A stretch of DNA of 8,085 nucleotides from Propionibacterium sp. (GCA_030460725.1 JAKECL010000060.1:1-8085); one strand, 5' to 3'; positions 1 to 6,387 are shown, counted from the stretch's first letter. Notes: generated by a model from the sequence alone, not told the origin. Numbers and translations: made by a program.

Positions 1-47
1 TGCCCCCACCCCCGGGTCCTCTGAGCCCGCGGGCGGACGCGGCGCGC
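1..47. other. Left-edge non-coding stub downstream of pepN
   Basis: Short GC-rich stretch after the pepN stop codon, cut by the window edge. It holds a perfect 10-bp palindrome (GCCCGCGGGC at 25-34) but no T-rich tail, so I do not call a terminator. No start codon with a ribosome binding site is visible. Confidence 0.5.
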
Positions 48-2756
48 TCACCATGCCTCCTGCACCGAGATGGCGCGCCTGCGGTCGTCGACGCCCTCCA
101 CCATGAGCCTGCGCAGCGCTGCCGGGGCGTCCTGGTGGTCACGGATCCACCGCTCCAGCAGCTCCTGGGTGTCCCGACAGCGCGACGGGTCGTCGATGTC
201 GACCTGGTCGGGGAAGGCCCCGTTCACGAATCGGATGCCCATCCCGATGGAGTGGTCGGCCCAGAAGTCCAGCACTTCGCGCAGGAAGGCCTCCTGGGTT
301 CCCTCCCCCTGCCACGCGGAGTGTGCGAGGCCCCACAGGGTGGCCGACATCGTCTCATTCGACAAGTCTCCTGAAACGACCGCACTCCACGCCCGCTGAC
401 GCACGTCGGCGTCGGGCAGGGCTGCGACGGAGCGGGCGTGCCAGGTGCGCGCCTCACCCGTGGGAGCCGCCTGCAACCAGTCGTCCAGGTCGGTGCGATC
501 CACCCGTGCGGTCGAGGCCAGTGCCGTGCGCGCCCGCCACGCGAGTTCGGGCCCCACCGTCACTCCGGGTGCCTGGCTCGAGGCGAGGCGCTCCACGAAG
601 TGCACCGCGTCTTCGGGCAGAGCCCGGCTCCCGGTGCCCATCAGGGTGAGGAAGCGTGCCCAGGAACGCGCCCGATCGGGGGCAAGTGCTCCACCCTCCA
701 GCAGCTCCAGCGCACGCCGGGATCCGGTGCGCACCAGGTCGTCCCGGCGCGACCCCCGCGTGTAGGTCTGCATCGCCACCAGCGCCATGGCCAGCAGACG
801 CTCGGCCACTGCGTCGGCCCCCTCCTGCGGTGCCTGAGCCAGGATCGAGTGCACCAGTGCCCGGGGGTCCGTCAGCCCGTCGCGCACGGCGTTCCACAGG
901 CTCGCCCACACCACCGCCCGGGTCAGGGGATCCCCACAGGTGCCGATTGCCGACAGTGCTGTGGCCGTGGACCGCTCGTCCAGGCGGGCCACGGCATAGG
1001 TGAGGTCCTCGTCATTGACCACGACCAGGTCCAGATCCGCTGCAGCGCCCGGGTGGTCCAGGACCCCGTCCGGGTCCACCGGGGCATGCTCGCCGTGGGT
1101 GCGTACCGGGAACCGGTGGGTGCGCTCGAGTGCGCCCCCGCGCAGCGCCCACGTCGAGACGACCAGCGAATGTGGACGCAGGACTGCCTCGCCACCACGC
1201 GCCGGTGCCTGCAGGAGGTCCAGGGAACGCACGGCCCCGCCCTCGTCGATGTCGGTGCGCACCTGGAGGACGGAGGGACCGCACGTGTGCAGCCAGAGTT
1301 CCTCCCACTGCGACAGGTCCACCCCCGAGGCGTCTGTGAGCGCTGCCAGCAGGTCCCTCAGGGTGGCGGAGGAGAAGGCGTGGTCGCGGAAGTAGGCGCG
1401 GGCCCCCGCGAAGAAGGCCTCCTCCCCCACCCAGGCGACCAACTGCTTGAGCACGGCGGCACCCTTGGCATAGGTGATGCCGTCGAAGTTGTTCTTCGCG
1501 GCGTCCAGATCGGGCACGTCCGCGGCAATGGGATGGGTCGTGGGGTACTGGTCCTGCTCGTAGGCCCAGGCCTTGCGGCCCACCGCGAAGGCCGCCCACT
1601 CTCCCGTGTAGGGAGTGGCTGCGGCGGCGGCGAAGGTGCCCTGGTGGTCGGCGAAGGACTCCTTGAGCCACAGGTCTCCCCACCAGCGCGGGGTGACCAG
1701 GTCCCCGAACCACATGTGGCACATCTCGTGGAGGATCGTGTTGGCGCGGTCCTGACGCTGGGCGAAGGTGGGGGTGTCGCGTGAGAGGTAGTGCTCGTTG
1801 AAGGTCACGCACCCGGGGTTCTCCATGGCACCGAGGTTGTACTCCGGGACGAACACCTGGTCGTAGGTGCCCCAGGGGTAGGTGGTGCCGTAGTGGCGGT
1901 GGTAGAAGTCCAGCCCCGCACGAGTCACTGCCAGCAGGTCCTCGGAGTCCATGGGGGGCGCCAGGGCGCGTCGGCACATGAGGCGCAGGGGGATCTCGAC
2001 GTGTCCACCGTCGCCCCCCTCACCGCTCGCGCCACCGCTCCACGTGCCGCCCTCGACCACGGCCCACTCCCCCGCCACCACCGCAGTGATGTAGCTGGAC
2101 AGGGGCGGGGTCGTGCAGAAGTGGTGGGTGCGGGTGGGGATCACCGACGAGGGCGACGCCGTCGGGCGCGTGGCCGGGGAGGGATGGGCGCCCTGGGGTG
2201 AGCCCTGAGTGGTGTGCGGATCGTCGGGACCGGCACCGCGGGCCGGGGTGTGCCCGGTCCTCGACTCGGCTCCGTTGGAGGCCACGACCCACTGCTCGGG
2301 CGCGGTGACGTGGAAGGTCCAGCGGGCCTTGAGGTCCGGCTGGTCCAGACAGGGCCAGGCCCTGCGGGCATCGGCGGGTTCGAACTGGGTGTAGAGGTAG
2401 GTGCGGGCGTCCTCCGGGTCCACGTAGCGGTGCAGACCCTCCCCCGTGCGTGAGAAGTTGCAGCGTGCGTGGACGGTGACCTGCAGGGGACGGTCCGTGG
2501 GGAGGCCACGCAGCCACAGGCGCGCGCCGTCGTGCTCGACGGGCACGGGGTCCTCCCCCACCAGCACCTCGCGGACCTCTCCGACCACGTCGAGGAAGGT
2601 CTCGGGCTCACGCAGGGTGAGCCCGATGACACTGGTGACCGGGTAGGAGGTCTCAGTGGGATCACCGGCACGCGACAGGTCGAGGTGGACCTCCACGGAG
2701 TCCAGCTCCACGGCCTGCGAACGACGGGCGGCATCGGCGCGGGTGAGGGTGTACAT
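48..2756 (-). CDS. pepN: Aminopeptidase N, M1 family zinc metallopeptidase
   Basis: Zinc aminopeptidase that removes N-terminal residues from peptides, normally in the cytoplasm; no signal peptide or membrane segment is seen. All family marks are present in the 902 residues: the substrate-anchoring GAMEN motif (309-313), the zinc site HEMCH (343-347) followed 18 residues later by the third ligand Glu366 (in WLKESFADH), and the transition-state Tyr429 in the ITYAKGA motif. The N-terminal beta domain covers roughly 15-230 and the C-terminal helical ERAP1-like domain about 505-902. The protein is some 40-45 residues longer than the usual actinobacterial PepN of about 855. The surplus is explained by a Pro/Ser/Thr/Gly-rich insertion at about 163-208 and a Gly-rich loop at 236-252. 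The ATG at 2756 is chosen because the protein begins with the usual LTRADA...VEVHLDL start and because a TAGAAT -10 box lies 6 nt upstream, suggesting a leaderless mRNA. It is divergent from murE. Family assignment is secure; the substrate range cannot be read from sequence. Confidence 0.97.
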   Translation of the reverse strand: MYTLTRADAARRSQAVELDSVEVHLDLSRAGDPTETSYPVTSVIGLTLREPETFLDVVGEVREVLVGEDPVPVEHDGARLWLRGLPTDRPLQVTVHARCNFSRTGEGLHRYVDPEDARTYLYTQFEPADARRAWPCLDQPDLKARWTFHVTAPEQWVVASNGAESRTGHTPARGAGPDDPHTTQGSPQGAHPSPATRPTASPSSVIPTRTHHFCTTPPLSSYITAVVAGEWAVVEGGTWSGGASGEGGDGGHVEIPLRLMCRRALAPPMDSEDLLAVTRAGLDFYHRHYGTTYPWGTYDQVFVPEYNLGAMENPGCVTFNEHYLSRDTPTFAQRQDRANTILHEMCHMWFGDLVTPRWWGDLWLKESFADHQGTFAAAAATPYTGEWAAFAVGRKAWAYEQDQYPTTHPIAADVPDLDAAKNNFDGITYAKGAAVLKQLVAWVGEEAFFAGARAYFRDHAFSSATLRDLLAALTDASGVDLSQWEELWLHTCGPSVLQVRTDIDEGGAVRSLDLLQAPARGGEAVLRPHSLVVSTWALRGGALERTHRFPVRTHGEHAPVDPDGVLDHPGAAADLDLVVVNDEDLTYAVARLDERSTATALSAIGTCGDPLTRAVVWASLWNAVRDGLTDPRALVHSILAQAPQEGADAVAERLLAMALVAMQTYTRGSRRDDLVRTGSRRALELLEGGALAPDRARSWARFLTLMGTGSRALPEDAVHFVERLASSQAPGVTVGPELAWRARTALASTARVDRTDLDDWLQAAPTGEARTWHARSVAALPDADVRQRAWSAVVSGDLSNETMSATLWGLAHSAWQGEGTQEAFLREVLDFWADHSIGMGIRFVNGAFPDQVDIDDPSRCRDTQELLERWIRDHQDAPAALRRLMVEGVDDRRRAISVQEAW

Positions 2757-2762
2757 GGGCTG

Positions 2763-2768
2763 ATTCTA
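2763..2768 (-). promoter_or_regulatory. -10 box of pepN, leaderless type
   Basis: On the minus strand TAGAAT is followed by 6 nt (CAGCCC) and then the pepN ATG. This spacing puts the expected transcription start on or next to the A of the ATG. No Shine-Dalgarno sequence precedes the ATG. No clear -35 hexamer is visible at 16-18 bp. The call rests on motif and spacing only. Confidence 0.6.
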
Positions 2769-2775
2769 GGAGGTG

Positions 2776-2845
2776 GAGCGCCACATGCGACGTCCCCACC
2801 CCGTCCGGGCGGGGACCCGACGTGTGGGGTCGAACGCCACATCCG
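2776..2845. repeat. 14-bp imperfect direct repeat in the pepN-murE intergenic region
   Basis: GAGCGCCACATGCG (2776-2789) recurs as GAACGCCACATCCG (2832-2845), with 12 of 14 bases identical and 56 bp start to start. The copies lie between the two divergent promoters and each contains a CCACA element. They could be binding sites for one regulator, or chance in a GC-rich background. Confidence 0.4.
2781..2827. promoter_or_regulatory. 47-bp interrupted dyad between the divergent pepN and murE promoters (possible operator)
   Basis: Both arms share one centre at position 2804. Going inward, CCACA (2781-2785) pairs with TGTGG (2823-2827). After six unpaired bases on each side, GTCCCC (2792-2797) pairs with GGGGAC (2811-2816). 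After one A/C mismatch, CCC (2799-2801) pairs with GGG (2807-2809) around a 5-nt centre. That gives 14 complementary positions per arm. It lies just upstream of the pepN -10 box, over its expected -35 region, and about 55 bp upstream of the murE -10 box. The symmetry is directly visible; an operator role is inference. Confidence 0.4.
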
Positions 2846-2882
2846 CACTGCCCCGGCGTCGGGCGACGGTGCTCCACGCCGC

Positions 2883-2888
2883 TACAGT
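2883..2888 (+). promoter_or_regulatory. -10 box of murE, leaderless type
   Basis: TACAGT is followed by 7 nt (GGCGGCC) and the murE ATG at 2896, so transcription would start at or beside the start codon. No Shine-Dalgarno motif precedes that ATG. A -35 hexamer is not evident. It supports the 2896 start over the upstream in-frame ATG at 2785. Confidence 0.55.
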
Positions 2889-2895
2889 GGCGGCC

Positions 2896-4467
2896 ATGAC
2901 CACGGTTTCCGACATCCGTCCCCATGTCACCCCCCTGCCTCTGGAGCGCGCCCTGGAGGGCATTGACGTCCTCGAATGGATCCCCGGCCCACACGGTCGC
3001 GCCCAGGACACCGAGGTGAAGGGAATCACGGTTTCGAACCATGACATCGCCCCCGGTTGGCTGTTCGTCGCCATCCCCGGCTACACCCAGCACGGGATCC
3101 GCTTCGCCCACGCGGCGGCCGAGGCGGGTGCTGTCGCCGTCCTCACCGACCCCGAGGGGGCGCGCCGGGCACGCGAACAGGTCCTCGACCTGCCGGTGGT
3201 CGTGGTGGAGGATCCGCGAGCCGCATGCGCGCCCGTGGCCGCCACCATCTACGCCCATCCGGCCCGCCAGCTGCGCACGATGGCCATCACGGGCACCAAT
3301 GGCAAGACGACGACCAGCTATCTGATGCGGGCAGCCCTGGGGGTCGACCACCCCGATGCCGCACTGTGCGGCACGGTGGAGACGCTGGTGGGCGGCCTGG
3401 ACATCCGCTCCGAACACACCACCAATGAGGCGCCCGTCATCCAACGCCTGCTGGCGCTGGCTCTGCAGAGCGGTGAGGGTGCGGCGGTGGTGGAGACCTC
3501 CGCGCACGCACTCAGCCTGCACCGGGTGGATGACATCGTCTTCGATGTCGCCGGCTTCACGAACCTCCAGCACGACCACCTCGACTACTACGGGGACATG
3601 GAGCACTACTTCGAGGCCAAACGGATGCTCTTCACCCCGGCCCACTCCCGACAGGCGGTGGTGTGTGTGGACGACGAGTGGGGTCAGCGCCTGGCGCGGG
3701 AGGCGGAGGTGCCCGTCACGACGGTCTCCGCACTCACCGACACGCCCGCCCAGTGGCAGGTCCGTGGGATCCGGGCGGACAAGGGCTCCTCCCGCACCGT
3801 CTTCACCCTGGTGGATCCGCACGGGGTGGGGCATCGCGTCGGATGCCCCGTCCCCGGGGAGGTGAATGTCCAGAACACCGTGGTGGCCATCGTCTCCGCG
3901 GTCTGCCTGGGGCTGGACCTGGAGGCGGTCATCGACGCTGTCGAGGCCGCGCCCCAGGTACCGGGTCGGATGCAGAAGGTCAACGACGACGCCTCCCTGC
4001 AACCCCTGGTGGTCGTCGACTACGCCCACACCCCTGAGGGGCTGGAATGGACGTTGCGCTCGATCCGTGAACTCACCCGGAACCGCCTGGTGTTGGTGTT
4101 CGGCACCGACGGCGACCGGGACGCCACCAAGCGGCCGGACCTGGCGAGGATCGCGGCCAGGGGTGCGGACGTCCTGTGGGTGACCGACGAGAACCCCCGC
4201 ACCGAGGACGCCGCGTCCATCCGCGCAGAACTGCTGGGAGCCATCCGCGAGGTCCGTCCCGACATGCACGAGGTCACGGAGGTGACCACCTGTCGCCGAG
4301 ATGCGGTGCGTCGCGCCCTGCTGGCCGCCGAGGCAGGGGACACGGTCCTCATCACCGGCAAGGGCGCGGAGTGGTACCAGGACGTCCAGGGCATCAAGCA
4401 CGCCTACAACGACGTGCCGGTGGCTCGGGAGGTGCTGGACCAGGACCCACGCATCCAGGCCCGCTGA
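2896..4467 (+). CDS. murE: UDP-N-acetylmuramyl-tripeptide synthetase (MurE ligase)
   Basis: ATP-dependent cytoplasmic ligase that adds the third stem amino acid to UDP-MurNAc-L-Ala-D-Glu. Numbered from the ATG at 2896 (523 aa, a normal MurE length): ATP-binding loop GTNGKTTT (133-140); TTNEAP (175-180) at the UDP-MurNAc-dipeptide site; ETSAHALSLHR (200-210) and FTNLQHDHLDYYG (221-233); the Lys that is carbamylated in Mur ligases, K242 in YFEAKRMLF; DYAHTPEGLE (375-384); GTDGDRDATKRP (402-413); TDENPRTED (430-438); and GKGAEWYQ (488-495). The N-terminal UDP-binding, central ATPase and C-terminal ligase domains are all present. Diaminopimelate-type enzymes usually read DDNPR and GKGHE, so DENPR plus GKGAE leaves the added residue open; L-Lys or L-Orn is my favoured guess. 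The start is ambiguous: an ATG at 2785, preceded by a perfect AGGAGGT (2768-2774), would add 37 residues. I prefer 2896 because of the TACAGT box and family length. The gene is not beside other division/wall (dcw) genes here. MurT was excluded because there is no Cys4 zinc insert. Confidence 0.93.
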   Translation: MTTVSDIRPHVTPLPLERALEGIDVLEWIPGPHGRAQDTEVKGITVSNHDIAPGWLFVAIPGYTQHGIRFAHAAAEAGAVAVLTDPEGARRAREQVLDLPVVVVEDPRAACAPVAATIYAHPARQLRTMAITGTNGKTTTSYLMRAALGVDHPDAALCGTVETLVGGLDIRSEHTTNEAPVIQRLLALALQSGEGAAVVETSAHALSLHRVDDIVFDVAGFTNLQHDHLDYYGDMEHYFEAKRMLFTPAHSRQAVVCVDDEWGQRLAREAEVPVTTVSALTDTPAQWQVRGIRADKGSSRTVFTLVDPHGVGHRVGCPVPGEVNVQNTVVAIVSAVCLGLDLEAVIDAVEAAPQVPGRMQKVNDDASLQPLVVVDYAHTPEGLEWTLRSIRELTRNRLVLVFGTDGDRDATKRPDLARIAARGADVLWVTDENPRTEDAASIRAELLGAIREVRPDMHEVTEVTTCRRDAVRRALLAAEAGDTVLITGKGAEWYQDVQGIKHAYNDVPVAREVLDQDPRIQAR

Positions 4468-4488
4468 ATGCGCTGCAGGTCACTGTTC

Positions 4489-4511
4489 CGGGACGGCACG
4501 GCGTGCCCCCG
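4489..4511 (+). terminator. GC-rich hairpin after murE, possible terminator
   Basis: CGGG (4489-4492) pairs with CCCG (4508-4511). Inside it, after a two-base bulge, GGCAC (4495-4499) pairs with GTGCC (4503-4507) around a 3-nt loop. It starts 22 nt after the murE stop. There is no U-tract, as in many actinobacterial terminator candidates, so function is uncertain. It fits with der having its own promoter. Confidence 0.45.
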
Positions 4512-4545
4512 AGCCTGGACGGCGTGATGCTCGGCACCCCGCGCC

Positions 4546-4563
4546 CCCACTCCGGGCAGTGGG
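4546..4563. promoter_or_regulatory. Inverted repeat over the expected -35 region of der
   Basis: CCCACT (4546-4551) and AGTGGG (4558-4563) form a perfect 6-bp dyad around 6 nt, extendable by two pairs past a bulged C. It covers the position where a -35 element would sit for the TAGGAT box at 4578. It may be an operator or a second terminator hairpin. A further small palindrome, CGGGC-ATGC-GCCCG (4564-4577), abuts the -10 box. Confidence 0.35.
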
Positions 4564-4577
4564 CGGGCATGCGCCCG

Positions 4578-4583
4578 TAGGAT
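4578..4583 (+). promoter_or_regulatory. -10 box of der, leaderless type
   Basis: TAGGAT is followed by 6 nt (TGGCCC) and the GTG start at 4590. As with pepN and murE, this places the transcription start at the initiation codon. No Shine-Dalgarno site lies upstream of the GTG. The box matches the TAnnnT consensus well; the -35 is unclear. Confidence 0.6.
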
Positions 4584-4589
4584 TGGCCC

Positions 4590-6185
4590 GTGGATGACCA
4601 GCAGATGACGAACCCGACCCCGCGCGACGCCGCCCCCACCTCCCGTGGCGACACCAGCGGGGACATCGCCGGGCAGGAGTCCACCCCCACCCAGCAGGCC
4701 ACTGACGCTGCGGCGTCCCCGCAGACTCCCGATCCGCTGGAGGGTCCGGATGTCGAGGCGCGCGCCCGCACCATGCGTGCCAGCCTGGACGGCTACGACC
4801 TGGACGAGGACGACCTCGCCCTGCTGCGCGGCGAGGAGGCGGAGGCTGCCGAGCTCGCCCTGCCTGCCGGACTTCCTGTCCTGGCAGTGGTGGGCCGCCC
4901 CAACGTCGGCAAGTCCACTTTGGTCAACCGGATCCTGGGGCGTCGCGAGGCCGTGGTCCAGGACACCCCGGGAGTGACCCGTGACCGTGTGTCCTACCCG
5001 GCCGAGTGGGCCGGACGCGACTTCACCCTGGTGGACACCGGTGGCTGGGAGGTCGATGTGCGGGGCCTGGACCGCTCGGTGGCGGAACAGGCAGAGGTCG
5101 CGGTGCGCATGGCCGATGCCGTGCTGCTGGTGGTCGACGCCAATGTCGGGGTGACTGCCACCGACGAGCGCATCGTGGAGATGCTGCGTCGGTCCGGCCG
5201 TCCCGTCGTGCTGGCCGCCAACAAGGTGGACTCCCCCCTCCAGGAGGCTGACGCCACCTACCTGTGGGCGCTCGGTCTGGGCGAGCCGCACCCCATCTCC
5301 GCACTCCACGGACGGGGCACGGGTGACCTGCTCGACGCCGTCCTGGAGGTCCTCCCCAAACACTCCGCCGTCGCCCGCCCGCTCCCTGTGGGTGGTCCGC
5401 GTCGGGTGGCCCTGGTGGGGCGCCCCAATGTGGGGAAGTCGTCGCTGCTCAACGCCCTGGCGGGCTCGGAGAGGGTCGTGGTCAATGAACTGGCCGGGAC
5501 CACCCGCGATCCGGTGGACGAACTGGTCGAACTGGACGGACGCGAGTGGTGGTTCGTGGACACCGCAGGGGTGCGGCGCAAGATGCACCGCACCACGGGG
5601 GCGGACTACTACGCCTCGATCCGCACCCAGGCCGCCATCGAGAAGGCGGAGGTGGCCCTGGTGCTGCTGGACGCCTCCGAGGCGATGACCGAGCAGGACG
5701 TGCGCGTCATCCAGCAGGTGGTGGACGCGGGCCGCGCCCTGGTCATCGTCAACAACAAGTGGGACCTGGTCGACGAGGAACGCCAGGCCCAGCTGCGCGC
5801 CGAACAGGAACGCGACCTCGTGCAGGTGCAGTGGGCCCCGCGCATCAACCTCTCGGCCCTCACCGCCTGGCACACCAACCGCATCACCCGGGCCCTCGAG
5901 ACGGCCCTGGAGGGATGGGGGACGCGCATCCCGACGGGCAAGCTCAATGCCTTCCTCGGTCAGTTGGTGGCGGCACACCCCCACCCCCTGCGCGGAGGAA
6001 AGCAGCCCCGGATTCTCTTCGCCACCCAGGTCTCCACCCAGCCCCCACGCTTCGTCATCTTCACCACCGGCTTCCTGGATCCCGCATACCGACGCTTCAT
6101 CGAACGTCGCCTGCGTGAGGACTTCGGTTTCGAGGGATCCCCCATCCAGATCTCGGTCCGCGTGCGCGAGCGCCGCAGGCGCTGA
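4590..6185 (+). CDS. der: Ribosome biogenesis GTPase Der (EngA)
   Basis: Essential double GTPase that binds the 50S precursor and acts in its maturation. Two tandem G domains and a C-terminal KH-like domain are complete in 531 residues. G domain 1: GRPNVGKS (102-109), DTGGW (149-153), NKVD (211-214), SAL (237-239). G domain 2: GRPNVGKS (277-284), TTRDPVD (304-310), DTAG (324-327), NKWD (389-392), SAL (422-424). The KH-like domain is about 441-531, ending in SVRVRERRRR. Residues 1-95 form an extension not found in the roughly 440-490-residue Der of most bacteria. Its first 50 residues are Thr/Ser/Pro/Asp-rich and probably disordered, and 55-90 are acidic (DLDEDDLALLRGEE). N-terminal extensions are common in actinobacterial Der. 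The GTG at 4590 is chosen because of the TAGGAT box 6 nt upstream; an in-frame ATG at 4605 is the alternative. In many actinobacteria der follows cmk; here murE precedes it. Confidence 0.96.
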   Translation: MDDQQMTNPTPRDAAPTSRGDTSGDIAGQESTPTQQATDAAASPQTPDPLEGPDVEARARTMRASLDGYDLDEDDLALLRGEEAEAAELALPAGLPVLAVVGRPNVGKSTLVNRILGRREAVVQDTPGVTRDRVSYPAEWAGRDFTLVDTGGWEVDVRGLDRSVAEQAEVAVRMADAVLLVVDANVGVTATDERIVEMLRRSGRPVVLAANKVDSPLQEADATYLWALGLGEPHPISALHGRGTGDLLDAVLEVLPKHSAVARPLPVGGPRRVALVGRPNVGKSSLLNALAGSERVVVNELAGTTRDPVDELVELDGREWWFVDTAGVRRKMHRTTGADYYASIRTQAAIEKAEVALVLLDASEAMTEQDVRVIQQVVDAGRALVIVNNKWDLVDEERQAQLRAEQERDLVQVQWAPRINLSALTAWHTNRITRALETALEGWGTRIPTGKLNAFLGQLVAAHPHPLRGGKQPRILFATQVSTQPPRFVIFTTGFLDPAYRRFIERRLREDFGFEGSPIQISVRVRERRRR

Positions 6186-6234
6186 CGCCGACGCCGAGCA
6201 CGACGGCGGGAGCGTCCCAGACCCGACGCGGGCG

Positions 6235-6283
6235 GGAGCCTTCCGGACCTGTGGCCGTCAGGAGTCTTCCGGACCTGTGGCCG
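6235..6283 (+). repeat. Two-copy tandem repeat, 26-bp period, downstream of der
   Basis: The 18-mer CTTCCGGACCTGTGGCCG occurs at 6240-6257 and again at 6266-6283. With the five bases before it, 22 of 23 positions match (6235-6257 and 6261-6283), separated by TCA. The second copy can fold as CCGGACC-TGT-GGCCGG with one bulged A (six pairs); the first lacks the outermost pair. It lies 50 nt after the der stop. It may belong to the der 3' end or be a small duplication; no function is assigned. Confidence 0.6.
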
Positions 6284-6296
6284 GCGCTGCCGACGA

Positions 6297-6338
6297 GGGG
6301 AAGGACGGGGTGGGTGCCCGCCCGCCTGTCCCTTCCCC
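6297..6338 (+). terminator. Long GC-rich stem-loop between der and the DUF7218 gene, possible terminator
   Basis: GGGGAAGG (6297-6304) pairs perfectly with CCTTCCCC (6331-6338). The stem continues with AC/GT past one bulged C, and more G:C pairing is possible inside. It is the strongest hairpin in the spacer, between the der stop and the next gene's putative -10 box. There is no T-tract after it, so the terminator call is by structure and position only. Confidence 0.5.
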
Positions 6339-6362
6339 GAGCGTGGAGGTGTGCTCGGCTCC

Positions 6363-6368
6363 TAGGGT
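6363..6368 (+). promoter_or_regulatory. Candidate -10 box for the DUF7218/Rho-N-like gene
   Basis: TAGGGT lies 29 nt before the ATG at 6398, leaving a short leader that contains the Shine-Dalgarno site. No good -35 match is visible. It follows the putative der terminator, which fits an independent transcription unit. Confidence 0.4.
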
Positions 6369-6387
6369 GGAGGCGATCCACCACGTG

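Noticed and set aside
25..34. Perfect palindrome GCCCGCGGGC as a pepN terminator
   Set aside because: Self-complementary with no loop and no T-tract; such GC palindromes are frequent in this composition.
438..1784. Long plus-strand open frame (about 448 codons) opposite pepN
   Set aside because: It lies wholly inside the well-supported pepN gene. Its translation is low-complexity and shows no recognisable domain. Long antisense open frames are expected where GC-rich codon usage makes stop codons rare.
2662..4401. Very long minus-strand open frame (579 codons) opposite murE
   Set aside because: Striking length, but it is antisense to a clear MurE, its product resembles no family I know, and it is rich in Gly/Arg/His/Val as reverse translations of GC-rich genes are. 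It also overlaps the pepN start.
2896..4467. Assignment as MurT or another Mur-like ligase rather than MurE
   Set aside because: No Cys4 zinc insert as in MurT, no GatD partner next door, and the full set of MurE motifs including the carbamylated-Lys segment and DENPR is present.
4404..5984. Long minus-strand open frame (526 codons) opposite der
   Set aside because: Shadow of der: composition-driven, no motifs, no ribosome binding site or promoter found.
6235..6283. Two repeat copies as a minimal CRISPR array
   Set aside because: Only two copies separated by 3 nt, no spacer-sized unique sequence and no cas genes nearby.
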